A stretch of DNA of 64,000 nucleotides from Sporomusa silvacetica DSM 10669 (GTDB lineage: Bacteria > Bacillota > Negativicutes > Sporomusales > Sporomusaceae): the NCBI RefSeq assembly GCF_002257705.1, contig NZ_LSLK01000054.1, positions 1 to 64,000 on the forward strand, written 5' to 3'. The translations under genes were made by a program, and so were the position numbers. How positions within the stretch are numbered: the stretch's first letter is position 1; every line of letters starts with the position of its first letter. The notes under the pieces were generated by a model. That model was not told where the DNA came from, did not search any database, and saw nothing but the letters and a program-made list of their open reading frames with translations. This document shows, piece after piece, positions 1 through 8,584 of this stretch.

Positions 1-130
1 TATACCGTTGCAGTGCCTCAAGAAATTGCAGACAATCTTCTTCGTTTTCGAAAATTGTCTGCCGATTTATTCCTCTCATAATTATATGGTAAATTCCGCT
101 TCTACTTTTCTTTCTTGCTGTTCTTGGCAT
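1..130 (-). CDS. REP-associated tyrosine transposase (RAYT), N-terminal part, cut by window edge
   Basis: The first 43 codons are visible, starting at the ATG at 130 behind a GGGGGTGA ribosome binding site. The start reads MPRTARKKSRSGIYHIIMRG, followed by INRQTIF, the typical opening of the Y1_Tnp/IS200-like RAYT family (basic N-terminus, then a 'YHI..RG.NRQ.IF' block). RAYTs are single-copy HUH transposases that move short palindromic REP elements rather than themselves. A palindrome array that could be such a target lies at 8075-8163. The catalytic HUH and Tyr residues would lie outside the window, so intactness cannot be judged. Confidence 0.75.
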   Translation of the reverse strand, partial: MPRTARKKSRSGIYHIIMRGINRQTIFENEEDCLQFLEALQRY

Positions 131-162
131 GCTTTCACCCCCATTCCTATCTTATGTCTTTC

Positions 163-1407
163 TTATATTGTTGTCAATAACCCCGTCCCCTTGACAATCA
201 TATACACTATCGTTCCCGCGATAATGGCCGTAATAATATTCAACCTGCCCAACCGCAACACACAAAAAACGAATGTTGCCACAACAAAAGCAGGTATATC
301 GGTCAATGCATACCTGCCCAACCCCCAAATCATAACGACCATCATCCCGGTAAAAGAAGCGGCTATGCCTTGGAGAGCGGCTCTTACCCAACTGTTATTT
401 CTAATTCTTTGGTGGATTTCAGCAGTACTCATCACCAAAAGTAGTGAAGGGAAAAATATTCCCAGTGTCGCCGCAATAGCGCCACCGACAGCAGCCACTT
501 TATAGCCGATAAAGGTTGCTATAATCAAGACAGGCCCTGGCGTGACCTGGCTGAGCGCAATTCCAACAGCAAATTCATCCAGGCTCAGCCAACCATAATA
601 ATCAACTATTTCCTGTTGAATAACCGGGATCATGGCTAACCCGCCGCCAAATAAAACGGCTCCCATCCGAAAGAAAACCCACCACAATTTTGTAAACACT
701 GGGGTAAGAGGTGCTATCTGCATAATGATTGCCGCTATTGCTCCCAAAACAGCTAATGTCCACACTCGGCGGCCGCAATAGCTGCTCTTGTTTTTTTCTA
801 TATGCTGCGGTTCCGCCAAGAGCTTACTTTGGCTTTGGAAAAAGCGATAATACAGCAAAATTCCGGCAAAAGCAGCAGCCAGCAGCACGGCAAAAGGATT
901 TTTAAAGGTAAACATCAATCCTGCCGCAGTCAGAGCAATCATACCAGCCGCCCCATCGCGGATAGTAGTGCGCCCCAATTCAATCACAGCGTTCGCAATA
1001 ACCCCGACAATAACAACGGTAGTACCTTTAAATAGGATGCTGACTGCTTCCACCGAATGATAGGAAAAATAGACATGTGCCAAAAGCAACATCAACATAA
1101 AAGGCATAAGTAAAATGGCCGCAAAACCTGTTACCGCACCAGCCATCCCTCTCAGCTTATACCCTGCATATACAGCAAGATTCACAAATGTCGCACCAGG
1201 CAATAGTTGTGCTAAAGACAGGCCATTAACAAAATCCTCTTCTTTAAGCCATGATTCATTTTGAACCAACCGCTTTCTCGTTTCCGTAGCAAGCGTTGGC
1301 CCAAAGCCGGTCAAGCCAATGAGCACGTAAAGAAAAAATAACCGTCGCAGTGAAATCCTTCTGTCCACCTGTTGCTCTGCCGCAAGTACTTGGTTTGCTT
1401 TATCCAA
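163..1407 (-). CDS. chrA: Chromate transporter, two-domain ChrA (CHR family)
   Basis: This 414-residue membrane protein has two homologous CHR halves. Each half carries the conserved opening (FGPTLATETR in the first, FGGGLAMIPVIQQEIV in the second) and a 'LSQ..PGP / LAQLLPGATF' block. The length matches the usual 390-420 residues of the long-chain family, which exports chromate or a related oxyanion across the inner membrane. The start is a TTG at 1407, behind GGAGGGA. It stands alone, separated from the upstream methyltransferase operon by that operon's terminator. The substrate is inferred from family only. Confidence 0.9.
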   Translation of the reverse strand: MDKANQVLAAEQQVDRRISLRRLFFLYVLIGLTGFGPTLATETRKRLVQNESWLKEEDFVNGLSLAQLLPGATFVNLAVYAGYKLRGMAGAVTGFAAILLMPFMLMLLLAHVYFSYHSVEAVSILFKGTTVVIVGVIANAVIELGRTTIRDGAAGMIALTAAGLMFTFKNPFAVLLAAAFAGILLYYRFFQSQSKLLAEPQHIEKNKSSYCGRRVWTLAVLGAIAAIIMQIAPLTPVFTKLWWVFFRMGAVLFGGGLAMIPVIQQEIVDYYGWLSLDEFAVGIALSQVTPGPVLIIATFIGYKVAAVGGAIAATLGIFFPSLLLVMSTAEIHQRIRNNSWVRAALQGIAASFTGMMVVMIWGLGRYALTDIPAFVVATFVFCVLRLGRLNIITAIIAGTIVYMIVKGTGLLTTI

Positions 1408-1543
1408 GACCTATCCCTCCGTCCGTTGGACAACCCCACCGCCGTCCTGCGAACTTGTTCTACTACTAGTAAAGTCATACTTATATGTTTTTATTAATAG
1501 CTTAGTTTTCCCTGCTTAGTACTTTTCTAAAATCCAAGAGAGC

Positions 1544-1581
1544 AAAAAGCTGGAGCGCCCCCTAAATAGGACTCTCCAGCC
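1544..1581 (-). terminator. Intrinsic terminator of the nitrogenase-like/methyltransferase operon
   Basis: On the minus strand a GGCTGGAG/CTCCAGC stem with a loop of about 18 nt is followed by TTTTTG. It lies about 30 bp after the last gene of the operon (stop at 1612). Confidence 0.75.
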
Positions 1582-1611
1582 TTCAGTTACTACTAATCAG
1601 CCAATTATTTG

Positions 1612-2688
1612 TTACTTTTTATAGCTTCCATACAGCTTGCCCGCATCTACCATAGCCACAGCGCTCAGCAAATTGCCATTAGGGGGAAATTCGCAGCCAG
1701 TAGACAAGATAAAGCCCGCACCCTTGCTCCGGAAGAGTTCGATTTGGCTGCGGCAGTCTGCCAATATCTCTTCCCTAGTCATAACCAAGCCAGTATTGGC
1801 GGGATGGGAATAGCCAATTGTTACTACTTTTTTACCCCATTTTTGGGCATGTTCTTCCCAGGTCTTGCAGCCGTAGGCCGGATAAGCTACCGAGATGGCA
1901 ACAGGATTCGTCCACTTGATGATCTCTTCAAAATATACCCCATTACCGCAATTATGTATAGTAACTATGCCGCCAGCTTCACGAATGGCGTTAGCAATCC
2001 GCTCAATAAACGGTCCTTCAAAGGTTTCCCACTGTTTCTTGCTAAGTATTGTCGGCGAAGAGTACAAAGGATCAATGCAGACGGAATGTGCTCCAGCTTC
2101 AATTTGCGCCTTGGCATATTCAACAAGTACTTGCGTAATGATTTCCACTGCCTGTAATACCTCTTGCGGGTGGCGAATCAAATCCTTAAACAATTCCTTA
2201 TGACCCCGAATCTGGGACAATACACCGAGCGGACCATACAGAAAGCCAAGAATAGCCACTTCATTGCCTTTGGCTTTGGCAAGCCCGGCGCAAATATCAA
2301 TAACCGATTTCATACGTTTGGTTTTACGTGGATTGACATATTCAATCTTACTATATTCATTGGCATTAGCAATGAATTGATTATTAAAGTTGGGATACGC
2401 TGTGCTGTTCTTAGGATAAATGATTTCCTGCCCAAAATCGGCTGCCTCAACAGACAAATCAACTAAAGTGACAAAGGCATCAAACCCGATGATTTCCTGT
2501 GACGCCAGTAAGCTTTTGGTTGCTAACTCAGCATCTGTCGACCACTTGTCATAGGTAATTCCCAGTACGCGGTGAGAAGCGCCGCAAAATAGCGGCGTCA
2601 CCGGAATTCTGTCGGTTTCTTTGGACTGCAGAGCCAAACCTACCCGTTCCAACGAGGTTAATTGTTCCTTTATTTGAACTACACTCAT
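1612..2688 (-). CDS. URO-D family corrinoid-dependent methyltransferase (MtaA/CmuA-like)
   Basis: This 358-residue TIM-barrel protein belongs to the uroporphyrinogen-decarboxylase superfamily, in the branch that moves methyl groups between a corrinoid protein and a thiol or other acceptor. The zinc-site pattern H-x-C...C is present as TIHNCGNG (HNC rather than the commoner HIC) and STGCEFPPNG near the C-terminus. The ATG at 2688 follows GGGGG. It is the last gene of the leftward operon, 33 bp after the corrinoid protein that is its likely partner. It is divergent from the other URO-D paralogues in the window. The methyl donor and acceptor are not predictable from sequence. Confidence 0.85.
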   Translation of the reverse strand: MSVVQIKEQLTSLERVGLALQSKETDRIPVTPLFCGASHRVLGITYDKWSTDAELATKSLLASQEIIGFDAFVTLVDLSVEAADFGQEIIYPKNSTAYPNFNNQFIANANEYSKIEYVNPRKTKRMKSVIDICAGLAKAKGNEVAILGFLYGPLGVLSQIRGHKELFKDLIRHPQEVLQAVEIITQVLVEYAKAQIEAGAHSVCIDPLYSSPTILSKKQWETFEGPFIERIANAIREAGGIVTIHNCGNGVYFEEIIKWTNPVAISVAYPAYGCKTWEEHAQKWGKKVVTIGYSHPANTGLVMTREEILADCRSQIELFRSKGAGFILSTGCEFPPNGNLLSAVAMVDAGKLYGSYKK

Positions 2689-2721
2689 GTCAATACCCCC
2701 ATCCGCCTATTATGTTTTGTC

Positions 2722-3378
2722 TTATCCAGCCACTCCCAAAAGCCGCCGGGAAAGCCGCACAGCATCGGCAGCATTGACAGCATAGCCGTCAGCTCCAATT
2801 TTATCAGCAAAACTCTGTGAAATCGGTCCGCCACCAATAATCACTTTATAGCTATCTTTAATGTTCTGCTCTTGTAAAATCTGTACAACTGCAGCCATTC
2901 CCTCCATGGTAGTAGTCATCAATGTTGCCACAGCAATGATATCAGCATTAACCTCTTTGGCTTTTTCCACAAAGGCTGCAGGTGAAATATCTCTACCCAA
3001 ATCAAAAACATCAAAACCGGAAGTCTCTAGCATGATTTTTACCAAATTCTTGCCGATATCATGAGTATCACCTTCTACAACCCCTATAACTACTTTGCGT
3101 TTTTCACCTTGCTCTGCAACTTTGATATGCCCTTTTAGCACCTCAAGCCCGGCATACATAGCGTCAGAGCATAATAGCAATTCAGGAATAAAGTACTCTT
3201 CTTCCTCAAACAAAGTTCCCGCCCGGTCCATGCCATCAGACAAGCCCTTTTCAACGGCTTCATAGGCATCCACTTTCTTTGCTATAATTTCCTCTGCCAG
3301 ACTTACAGTCTCATCCTCATTCATATCCACAACTGCATCAGATAGTTTTTTGAATAATTCTTCCTTATTTACCGGCAT
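2722..3378 (-). CDS. Methyltransferase corrinoid protein (MtaC/MtbC-like, B12-binding)
   Basis: This 218-residue protein has a B12-binding-2 helical cap (about residues 5-85) followed by a Rossmann-type cobalamin domain. The cobalt-ligating motif DTHDIG is visible with His106, and the loop GGGPISQSF lies near the C-terminus. Such proteins carry a methyl group on Co(III) between methyltransferases. I place the start at the ATG at 3378, behind GGGAGGG with 7-nt spacing, rather than the ATG five codons upstream. This gives exactly the length of its paralogue at 60601-61257. It sits between DUF1638 and a URO-D gene. Confidence 0.95.
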   Translation of the reverse strand: MPVNKEELFKKLSDAVVDMNEDETVSLAEEIIAKKVDAYEAVEKGLSDGMDRAGTLFEEEEYFIPELLLCSDAMYAGLEVLKGHIKVAEQGEKRKVVIGVVEGDTHDIGKNLVKIMLETSGFDVFDLGRDISPAAFVEKAKEVNADIIAVATLMTTTMEGMAAVVQILQEQNIKDSYKVIIGGGPISQSFADKIGADGYAVNAADAVRLSRRLLGVAG

Positions 3379-3405
3379 TTTAAGCCCTCCCATAATATTT
3401 TAAAT

Positions 3406-4071
3406 TTACCTGGCGCCAATCCCGAATTGTTCTTCCTGAACCGTTTCATACGGCGCAAGATGGATAAATTCGTCTTGGCACCAAGGACCATTAACTAGTT
3501 TGTTTATATAGCCACTTTCGCCTTGTATTGTCTCATGCCGCAGGTTAAGAAGCTCTGCAATCTTGTGTGATTCTCTGAGACTATCAGCCTCCTCTTGGCA
3601 ACCGGTATGAATAAAAAGCACGCGTTGATAACTGTCATACATTTGGGAAAGAATGCGCACTGCCTTTTTCTCACCAAATTTATCTATAATTCGCTGGTGT
3701 TCCGAAAGTATATTTTTCTCCGTAATCATCCAACCGCAACTCAAATAAAACGTGCCTTTTTCTTCTTTACTGAGCTGCTCATACCGCTTCCTTGAACCGA
3801 GAAGAACGGGAATACAATCATGCACTCGCGGAATAATGAGCGGACTATCCGAGGCCTGTAAGTCTCTGACAGCCCCGCCGCAAAGACCAAAGGCCAAAAT
3901 AATTCTTTCGTATCCTATCGACTGATCAAGGAGTCTTTGCAACTCACTATTCAGCTTTTTCGGATGCAGATGAAGCCCCATAGAAATAAACTCAAATTCG
4001 ATATCTTGCTTTGCCTCTATTCCACGCAGTTCTTCCTTCATAACTTCACAGGCAATAATCTTAACTGTCAT
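3406..4071 (-). CDS. DUF1638 domain protein
   Basis: This is a 221-residue soluble protein. The N-terminus (VKIIACEVMKEEL), the central FGLCGGA block and the PRVHDCI...LLGS block match DUF1638, a family repeatedly found beside corrinoid methyltransferase genes. Conserved Cys (FGLCGG, VHDC, LSCGW) suggest a metal or redox site, but no biochemical function is established. The ATG overlaps the stop of the upstream URO-D gene (ATGA, 4068-4071), so the two are probably translationally coupled. It is one of three poorly understood DUF proteins in the two divergent operons (DUF1638, DUF1847, DUF2325). Confidence 0.8.
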   Translation of the reverse strand: MTVKIIACEVMKEELRGIEAKQDIEFEFISMGLHLHPKKLNSELQRLLDQSIGYERIILAFGLCGGAVRDLQASDSPLIIPRVHDCIPVLLGSRKRYEQLSKEEKGTFYLSCGWMITEKNILSEHQRIIDKFGEKKAVRILSQMYDSYQRVLFIHTGCQEEADSLRESHKIAELLNLRHETIQGESGYINKLVNGPWCQDEFIHLAPYETVQEEQFGIGAR

Positions 4072-5108
4072 GAAGCCTTCACAACATTTTCCCTGCCAAC
4101 CCCTAAAAAGGCCACTATATTAGCTAATGGTACGCTTGGCGGAATATCGCAGCCTGGCATAAGAATATAATTGGCACCACGACCAGCCTGCTGGATGCTC
4201 TGCTTGGCAGCTCGTATGATTTCATCTACCGTTCCATCTTTGAGCAGCACCGGATTTACGTTGCCAGCCAACGCTATTTTTCCTGCCAAATTCTTTTGTG
4301 CCAGACTCAAATCCACTTTATAGTCAACTGACAATACATCCACATTAAGCTGGGGAGCCAGATGCACGCGGTCTCTGATATTGCCGCAAATATGCAGGGT
4401 GGTATACGCTTCTCTTTTTTTCAATTCATCATTAACCTTCTTTATATACGGTGCAACGAATTCTTCAAAATGCGTAAGCGAAATAAGGTCTCCCGATGCG
4501 GTAGGTTCTGCGATTGATAGTATACGGGCTCCTGAATCAATGGCTGGTGCCAGGTAGGCTATGCAAACCGCAGTCATAACTTCAAGCAATGCGTGTATAC
4601 CTGCTTTATCTTTATACAGGCCTGACATCAGTTTTTCTACGCCGTAAAACTGCCCTGCCAACGTAAACGGGCCCCAACTGGACGTCCCTATCAAAAATTC
4701 ATTGCCGATTTGCTCATTCACTTGCGAAATGATCAAACGCAGGGCACGAATCCACTCATGGTTGTCGATTTGGCTCAAATCAATCCGGTCGGCCTCCGCA
4801 ATTTGGGCAAACGCCGGCTCAATTACATCAATATTTCCCTGTGGCCGAAATTTAATTTTACCGCCAAAAATATGGACAAGCAGGTTGTGATAGCCTGACC
4901 CTGGCCACACAATGTCAGACCGAATTACTTGGTTAATGGCAATAATAGCAGCTGCACCCAGTTCCGGCTTTTCCAGTACCTCCTGCAGATTCAAACCCTT
5001 TTGCCGAAATGCCCAGGTCCCGCCGGACAGGAGTGCTGCCGGGATTTGGGACTGACTGGAAGGTTTATTGCTCTTCACCTGTAAAGCATGGAGGATTCTG
5101 TCCAACAT
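4068..5108 (-). CDS. URO-D family methyltransferase
   Basis: This 346-residue URO-D superfamily protein has the zinc ligands LHICGN and PGCDIPP. The ATG at 5108 (MLDRILHAL) is preferred because it has GAGGAG four nt upstream; the ATG at 5120 has no spacing to its purine run. It follows the NifK-like gene by 27 bp and overlaps the next gene by 4 bp, so it is firmly in the nitrogenase-like operon. Together with the gene at 1612 it gives this operon two URO-D proteins and one corrinoid protein, enough for a donor-side and an acceptor-side transfer. Confidence 0.85.
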   Translation of the reverse strand: MLDRILHALQVKSNKPSSQSQIPAALLSGGTWAFRQKGLNLQEVLEKPELGAAAIIAINQVIRSDIVWPGSGYHNLLVHIFGGKIKFRPQGNIDVIEPAFAQIAEADRIDLSQIDNHEWIRALRLIISQVNEQIGNEFLIGTSSWGPFTLAGQFYGVEKLMSGLYKDKAGIHALLEVMTAVCIAYLAPAIDSGARILSIAEPTASGDLISLTHFEEFVAPYIKKVNDELKKREAYTTLHICGNIRDRVHLAPQLNVDVLSVDYKVDLSLAQKNLAGKIALAGNVNPVLLKDGTVDEIIRAAKQSIQQAGRGANYILMPGCDIPPSVPLANIVAFLGVGRENVVKAS

Positions 5109-5135
5109 ACTTCTCCTCATCTCCCCTTAAAATCA

Positions 5136-6488
5136 TCATCTACCGATAATAATTGTGCTGATTAAATCCTCGATAAGTGTTAAACCACCATTATAGCCGG
5201 CATAGCCCCTGCTGATCACAGCCCTGTTGGCAACAGGGAAACTTACACTTAAATGCCCGGCACCCAAATCTTTGGCCAGTTCACGATCAAGAGCGCTGCC
5301 GATGACAAAGGACGGGTTTAAGGGATTTGTGTATTTGCCAGCCAGCGGCTGCTTTTTGCGCCAATGGGTACGCGCCGCATCAGCAATGACACTGCCATCT
5401 GTGTGAAAAATCACTTCCGGAGCTAAGCCACTTGCCAATTTCCTTAACTGACCGGTAATCTGTGCTTGCTGTTCTTCCTCCAAAATATCGGTAATGCCCA
5501 CAATCTCAGGCAACCAGCCTAAATCGTCGGCCAAAAACCGGGTAAGACTTACCGCATAATTTGTATCACCAATAATTACGGCATACCGCTGCAAATCTAT
5601 ATCATTAAAGCCATCAGCCAGCGGTTCCAATAAGCTGTAATACCGCTTTGTCTCATACTGAATTACCTCTTCCACCAACGTAGCGTCCAGGTTCAATGCT
5701 TCCCCTACCTGGCGTAAAAACGCGCTGGTAGCTGTCGGCCCTACCGGTAGTGTCGCGGACAAATAAGGCGTACCATGAACTTCCTCTGCCACTTGTGCCG
5801 CACCCTGGCCAACAACTTCTGAGACTACAATATTCAGGGCCGCACTGCCGGCCTCGCGGATTTTGGCCACACTGTCATCAACAGTAAAGAAACTATTTAC
5901 CGTCAGTCCCAGCTTTTCCAACAAACGCCGGATTTCCGCTATATTCCCGCGCCAGAAAACATCGATAAAGGGAGTAAGTCCCCACAAATTTACTGAGCGC
6001 GGCTGTTTTTTATCAGTTTTCTCTACAAAATCCTTAAATAAACTTTGCAGCACTAAATCATAACCCTGATAGGAGTTGCCGCGAAAGCCGCCGGTTTCCG
6101 CAAAGAAAATAGGAACACCCTGTTCCTGCAAAGGCCTGACAACAGATCCGACATCATCGCCGATGACCTCGGTAACACAACTGGTGATAACAACATACAA
6201 ATCCCCTTGCATAACGTCGAACATATTCCTGATTTCTTCTTCCAGCCGCTCAACGCCGCCAAAGACAACCTCTCGTTCCTGAACATTAGATCCAGGCATG
6301 CTCAGCCCGCCGCAATAACCACCGACCTGCAGCCCGGAACCACCGGCCTGTGTCCAGGTAAAGTTACTGGCGCAGCCTGGCGGTGCATGCAATATCGGCA
6401 CCGCTTTCGGCAAAGCGCTCACGGTAGCGATAGCTCCGCCCAAAGCGCAGGTATAACGGGGTCTTTCAATAAAATTATAATTGCTCAT
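5136..6488 (-). CDS. Nitrogenase component 1-like protein, NifK/beta-type subunit
   Basis: This 450-residue protein belongs to the oxidoreductase/nitrogenase component 1 family. All three P-cluster-type cysteines of NifK have counterparts: Cys14 (YTCALGG), Cys39 (APPGCASNF) and Cys104 (ITSCVTEVIGDD). The 25-residue spacing of the first two equals that in NifK. It is shorter than NifK at the N-terminus, as NifN- and NflK-like proteins often are. The start overlaps the NifD-like stop (ATGA), indicating coupled expression of a D-K pair. No NifH, NifB or NifE/N gene lies in the window. The reaction is unknown; it is placed with methyltransferases rather than nif genes. Confidence 0.85.
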   Translation of the reverse strand: MSNYNFIERPRYTCALGGAIATVSALPKAVPILHAPPGCASNFTWTQAGGSGLQVGGYCGGLSMPGSNVQEREVVFGGVERLEEEIRNMFDVMQGDLYVVITSCVTEVIGDDVGSVVRPLQEQGVPIFFAETGGFRGNSYQGYDLVLQSLFKDFVEKTDKKQPRSVNLWGLTPFIDVFWRGNIAEIRRLLEKLGLTVNSFFTVDDSVAKIREAGSAALNIVVSEVVGQGAAQVAEEVHGTPYLSATLPVGPTATSAFLRQVGEALNLDATLVEEVIQYETKRYYSLLEPLADGFNDIDLQRYAVIIGDTNYAVSLTRFLADDLGWLPEIVGITDILEEEQQAQITGQLRKLASGLAPEVIFHTDGSVIADAARTHWRKKQPLAGKYTNPLNPSFVIGSALDRELAKDLGAGHLSVSFPVANRAVISRGYAGYNGGLTLIEDLISTIIIGR

Positions 6489-7975
6489 TCGTTGTCACCG
6501 CCTGCCGTTTTAATATACTTAAATGGATTTTGCTGATACCAGGATTCTTTATAGGGCAAAACGGCATGCTGGCTGAGATTGGTGTTAAAGCGGGGATTTC
6601 TTAATTGGCGGTATAAGCGTCTGGCCAGCTCATAGGCGCCCTTATAGCCGATATAATGCAAACCGGAATTATAAATAACATGAGTGGAAATACCAAGTTT
6701 AGCGGCTGTACTATTGCCATTCATATGACCCAGAAAAATATCGGGTTTTAGTTTGCGCAGCAAATTGGCTTCTTCAAACGGTTGGCAATTGGCAATGTTC
6801 AGCGGCACATTCTTACCGACAAGCTGTACCAGCTTTTCGTATTCTACTTCGGCAAATTCATCATGATGATACGCCCTGATGGCTACAACCTCAAAACCCA
6901 GTTCGGCCAACAATATTGATGTTGACAGCGCCCGGAACTCGCCCGCACTGCAAAATGACTTTTTACCTTTAAACATTGGTTTAAGCGGCTCTAGTGCGGC
7001 CGCCAAATCGGCTTCTTCCCGCGCAATTAAGGCGCGTGCCTGCTGGCCAAGGCCAAAGAAATCAGCCACATCCTGCAGCCACTTGCCAGTATTTTCAATG
7101 CCAATCGGCATATGTCTGATGATAAATGGCACTTGGTATTTTTCCTTTAAATAGGTAAGCATATAATCATCATGTGTCGGGCAAGTACTAATCGATAAAT
7201 CGGCTTCTGTCATCCGCTGCATCCCGTCAGGATCAGCAAAAACCGGGAAAATATTGACCGATATTCCCAATTCGTTTAACAGACGCTCAAGCTCCAGTTC
7301 ATCAACGCGCCCCATAGATGACACATTCATCAAATTGACGGTAATGCCGGTTTTTTCTTTTTCGATTACCGACTGCTCATTATCTGTCAGTAAATTCCGG
7401 CCAATTGCATGATATATGGCATCATAAGAAGTAGCCCAAATTTTTGTCTTAAAGCCTTCGCAATGTACCGGCAATAGTTTTGCTACAACTTCCGGCTGCG
7501 TCTGCTCAACTACACTCTCCACGTCGTCACCGATAATTCCAGGCACACAACTGGCAACGATAAAGATTACAGCAGGCCGGTAACGCCGGTCGGCCTCGAT
7601 AATCGCCTGAGCTAGTTTGGGTTCACCGCCGCTGATAACATCAGATTCAGTCAAACCTGTTGACAGCCAGCGGCCATCCTTAACCACACCCCAGCGCTGG
7701 TTATTACCGCCGCGAACAGCAGCATTCCCGCAATGACTGGATGAACCGCAGCCTAAACCGCCATGCATGAGTACTACGCTATTAGGGATGCTGTTCATCG
7801 TCCCCAGGGCAGGTAATAACAAGCAAATGGAATTTTGCGTAAAGCTGCGTTCGTTGCCTGGCTGACAACACTGCAGGCCACGGCCGGCTACCTCACCTAA
7901 TGCCGCTCCATGGGCAATGCAGGCTTTTAACCTGTCTTCCCGGCGGGGCGGTTCTTTTAGCTCGAAATAACTCAC
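6485..7975 (-). CDS. Nitrogenase component 1-like protein, NifD/alpha-type subunit
   Basis: This 496-residue alpha-type subunit starts at a GTG at 7975, behind GAGAGG. Visible P-cluster-type ligands are Cys36/37 (LQCCQPG), Cys76 (HGGLGCG) and Cys143 (ASCVPGIIGDD). Cys265 in STCPTHDDYML, before LKEKYQVPF, lines up with the NifD FeMo-cofactor ligand Cys275. At the position of cofactor ligand His442 the alignment by eye gives Asn436 (VIYNSGLHYIGY). A CEGF block at 172-175 matches NifD. This pattern suggests a D2K2 enzyme with P-clusters and a different active-site cofactor. Group IV/V nitrogenase-like enzymes (methylthio-alkane reductase, Cfb) are the nearest known concept. Confidence 0.85.
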   Translation of the reverse strand: MSYFELKEPPRREDRLKACIAHGAALGEVAGRGLQCCQPGNERSFTQNSICLLLPALGTMNSIPNSVVLMHGGLGCGSSSHCGNAAVRGGNNQRWGVVKDGRWLSTGLTESDVISGGEPKLAQAIIEADRRYRPAVIFIVASCVPGIIGDDVESVVEQTQPEVVAKLLPVHCEGFKTKIWATSYDAIYHAIGRNLLTDNEQSVIEKEKTGITVNLMNVSSMGRVDELELERLLNELGISVNIFPVFADPDGMQRMTEADLSISTCPTHDDYMLTYLKEKYQVPFIIRHMPIGIENTGKWLQDVADFFGLGQQARALIAREEADLAAALEPLKPMFKGKKSFCSAGEFRALSTSILLAELGFEVVAIRAYHHDEFAEVEYEKLVQLVGKNVPLNIANCQPFEEANLLRKLKPDIFLGHMNGNSTAAKLGISTHVIYNSGLHYIGYKGAYELARRLYRQLRNPRFNTNLSQHAVLPYKESWYQQNPFKYIKTAGGDNE

Positions 7976-8074
7976 TGTTGCATCCTCTCCCTTATCTCAC
8001 CACATAATCACTGCAAATTGACAAACAACCTCTTTGTCTTAGAATCTTCCTTTATATATTTCATCTTAGTACGC

Positions 8075-8163
8075 GAGTCAAGACTCCCGCCTCTACAGGC
8101 GGCGTTAATTCAGGTGGAGTAGACTCTCCACCTGAATCCCCAATGTTTCAGCTATGCTGAAAC
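8075..8163. repeat. Array of four perfect palindromes (REP/BIME-like)
   Basis: Four consecutive self-complementary units lie between the NifD-like and DUF2325 genes: GAGTCAAGACTC (8075-8086), CCGCCTCTACAGGCGG (8087-8102), a 30-bp unit at 8108-8137 with 12-bp arms (ATTCAGGTGGAG), and a 19-bp unit at 8145-8163 (GTTTCAGC arms). None is followed by a T-run on the transcribed strand, so they are not ordinary terminators. They resemble a REP/BIME element of the sort moved by RAYT transposases. In the operon RNA they would form a chain of hairpins just before the nifD-like ribosome binding site. Confidence 0.7.
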
Positions 8164-8170
8164 GAGTTCA

Positions 8171-8458
8171 CTACCGTAAGCCAAGCCCGGCCAACTTGCG
8201 TTCAACGGCGCACCAGGAACGCTTTGCATAAATCAGCGGAACTGAGTGGGCCTTGGCATGGCTTTTGACCGTTTTTGCCATATTGTGATTGATATAGTCG
8301 GTAAAGACCAACACGAATGCTGCGGCCTTTGGTATATTCATCTTTCTTACCTCACCAGGGTTTCGACCAGTAATATGAGCGATTTCAGTTACACCCATAT
8401 TCCGCATTTTTTGTTCAATTGCTCCTAAATAATCTGCGCCGATAACCAAAGCCGTCAT
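8171..8458 (-). CDS. DUF2325 domain protein
   Basis: This 95-residue protein opens with MTALVIGADYLGAIEQKM and contains the 'HITGR', 'VFTDYINHNMAK' and 'PLIYAKRSW' blocks of DUF2325. The family often sits near nitrogenase, molybdenum or metal-handling genes and has no settled function. Its ATG follows GGGGATGAGAAT. It is the first gene after the tandem attenuators (8490-8649) and is separated from the NifD-like gene by the palindrome array. Its fold is predicted to be a small Rossmann-like domain. Any role as a regulator or partner of the nitrogenase-like enzyme is inference. Confidence 0.8.
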   Translation of the reverse strand: MTALVIGADYLGAIEQKMRNMGVTEIAHITGRNPGEVRKMNIPKAAAFVLVFTDYINHNMAKTVKSHAKAHSVPLIYAKRSWCAVERKLAGLGLR

Positions 8459-8489
8459 ATTCTCATCCCCTTACTACTATTATTCAAAA

Positions 8490-8553
8490 ATAAAAAGACA
8501 ACTGGATTCTCTACAATGTAGATATCAGTTGCCTCCGGTACTTTCCAGTCAGC
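8490..8553 (-). promoter_or_regulatory. Leader attenuator copy 1 (leftward operon, proximal)
   Basis: Read on the minus strand this begins GCTGA (8553-8549). It then has a small hairpin (CTGG/CCGG around AAAGTA), then AGGC running into a terminator hairpin (GGCAACTG/CAGTTGTC with an inner TCTACA/TGTAGA stem) and TTTTTATTTTT. It lies about 30 nt before the DUF2325 start. The same layout recurs at 8585-8649 and, on the other strand, at 8800-8857. The terminator must be read through for the operon to be expressed, so a ligand or antiterminator protein is implied. Confidence 0.7.
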
Positions 8554-8584
8554 AATTGTCCATTTTTAATTGATAACTAACTAA

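Noticed and set aside
1609..2157. Long plus-strand ORF over the URO-D gene, and similar antisense ORFs elsewhere (13707-14201, 53515-54015)
   Set aside because: They are shadows of strongly coding genes on the other strand. They have no ribosome binding sites and low-complexity, Cys/Ser-rich translations.
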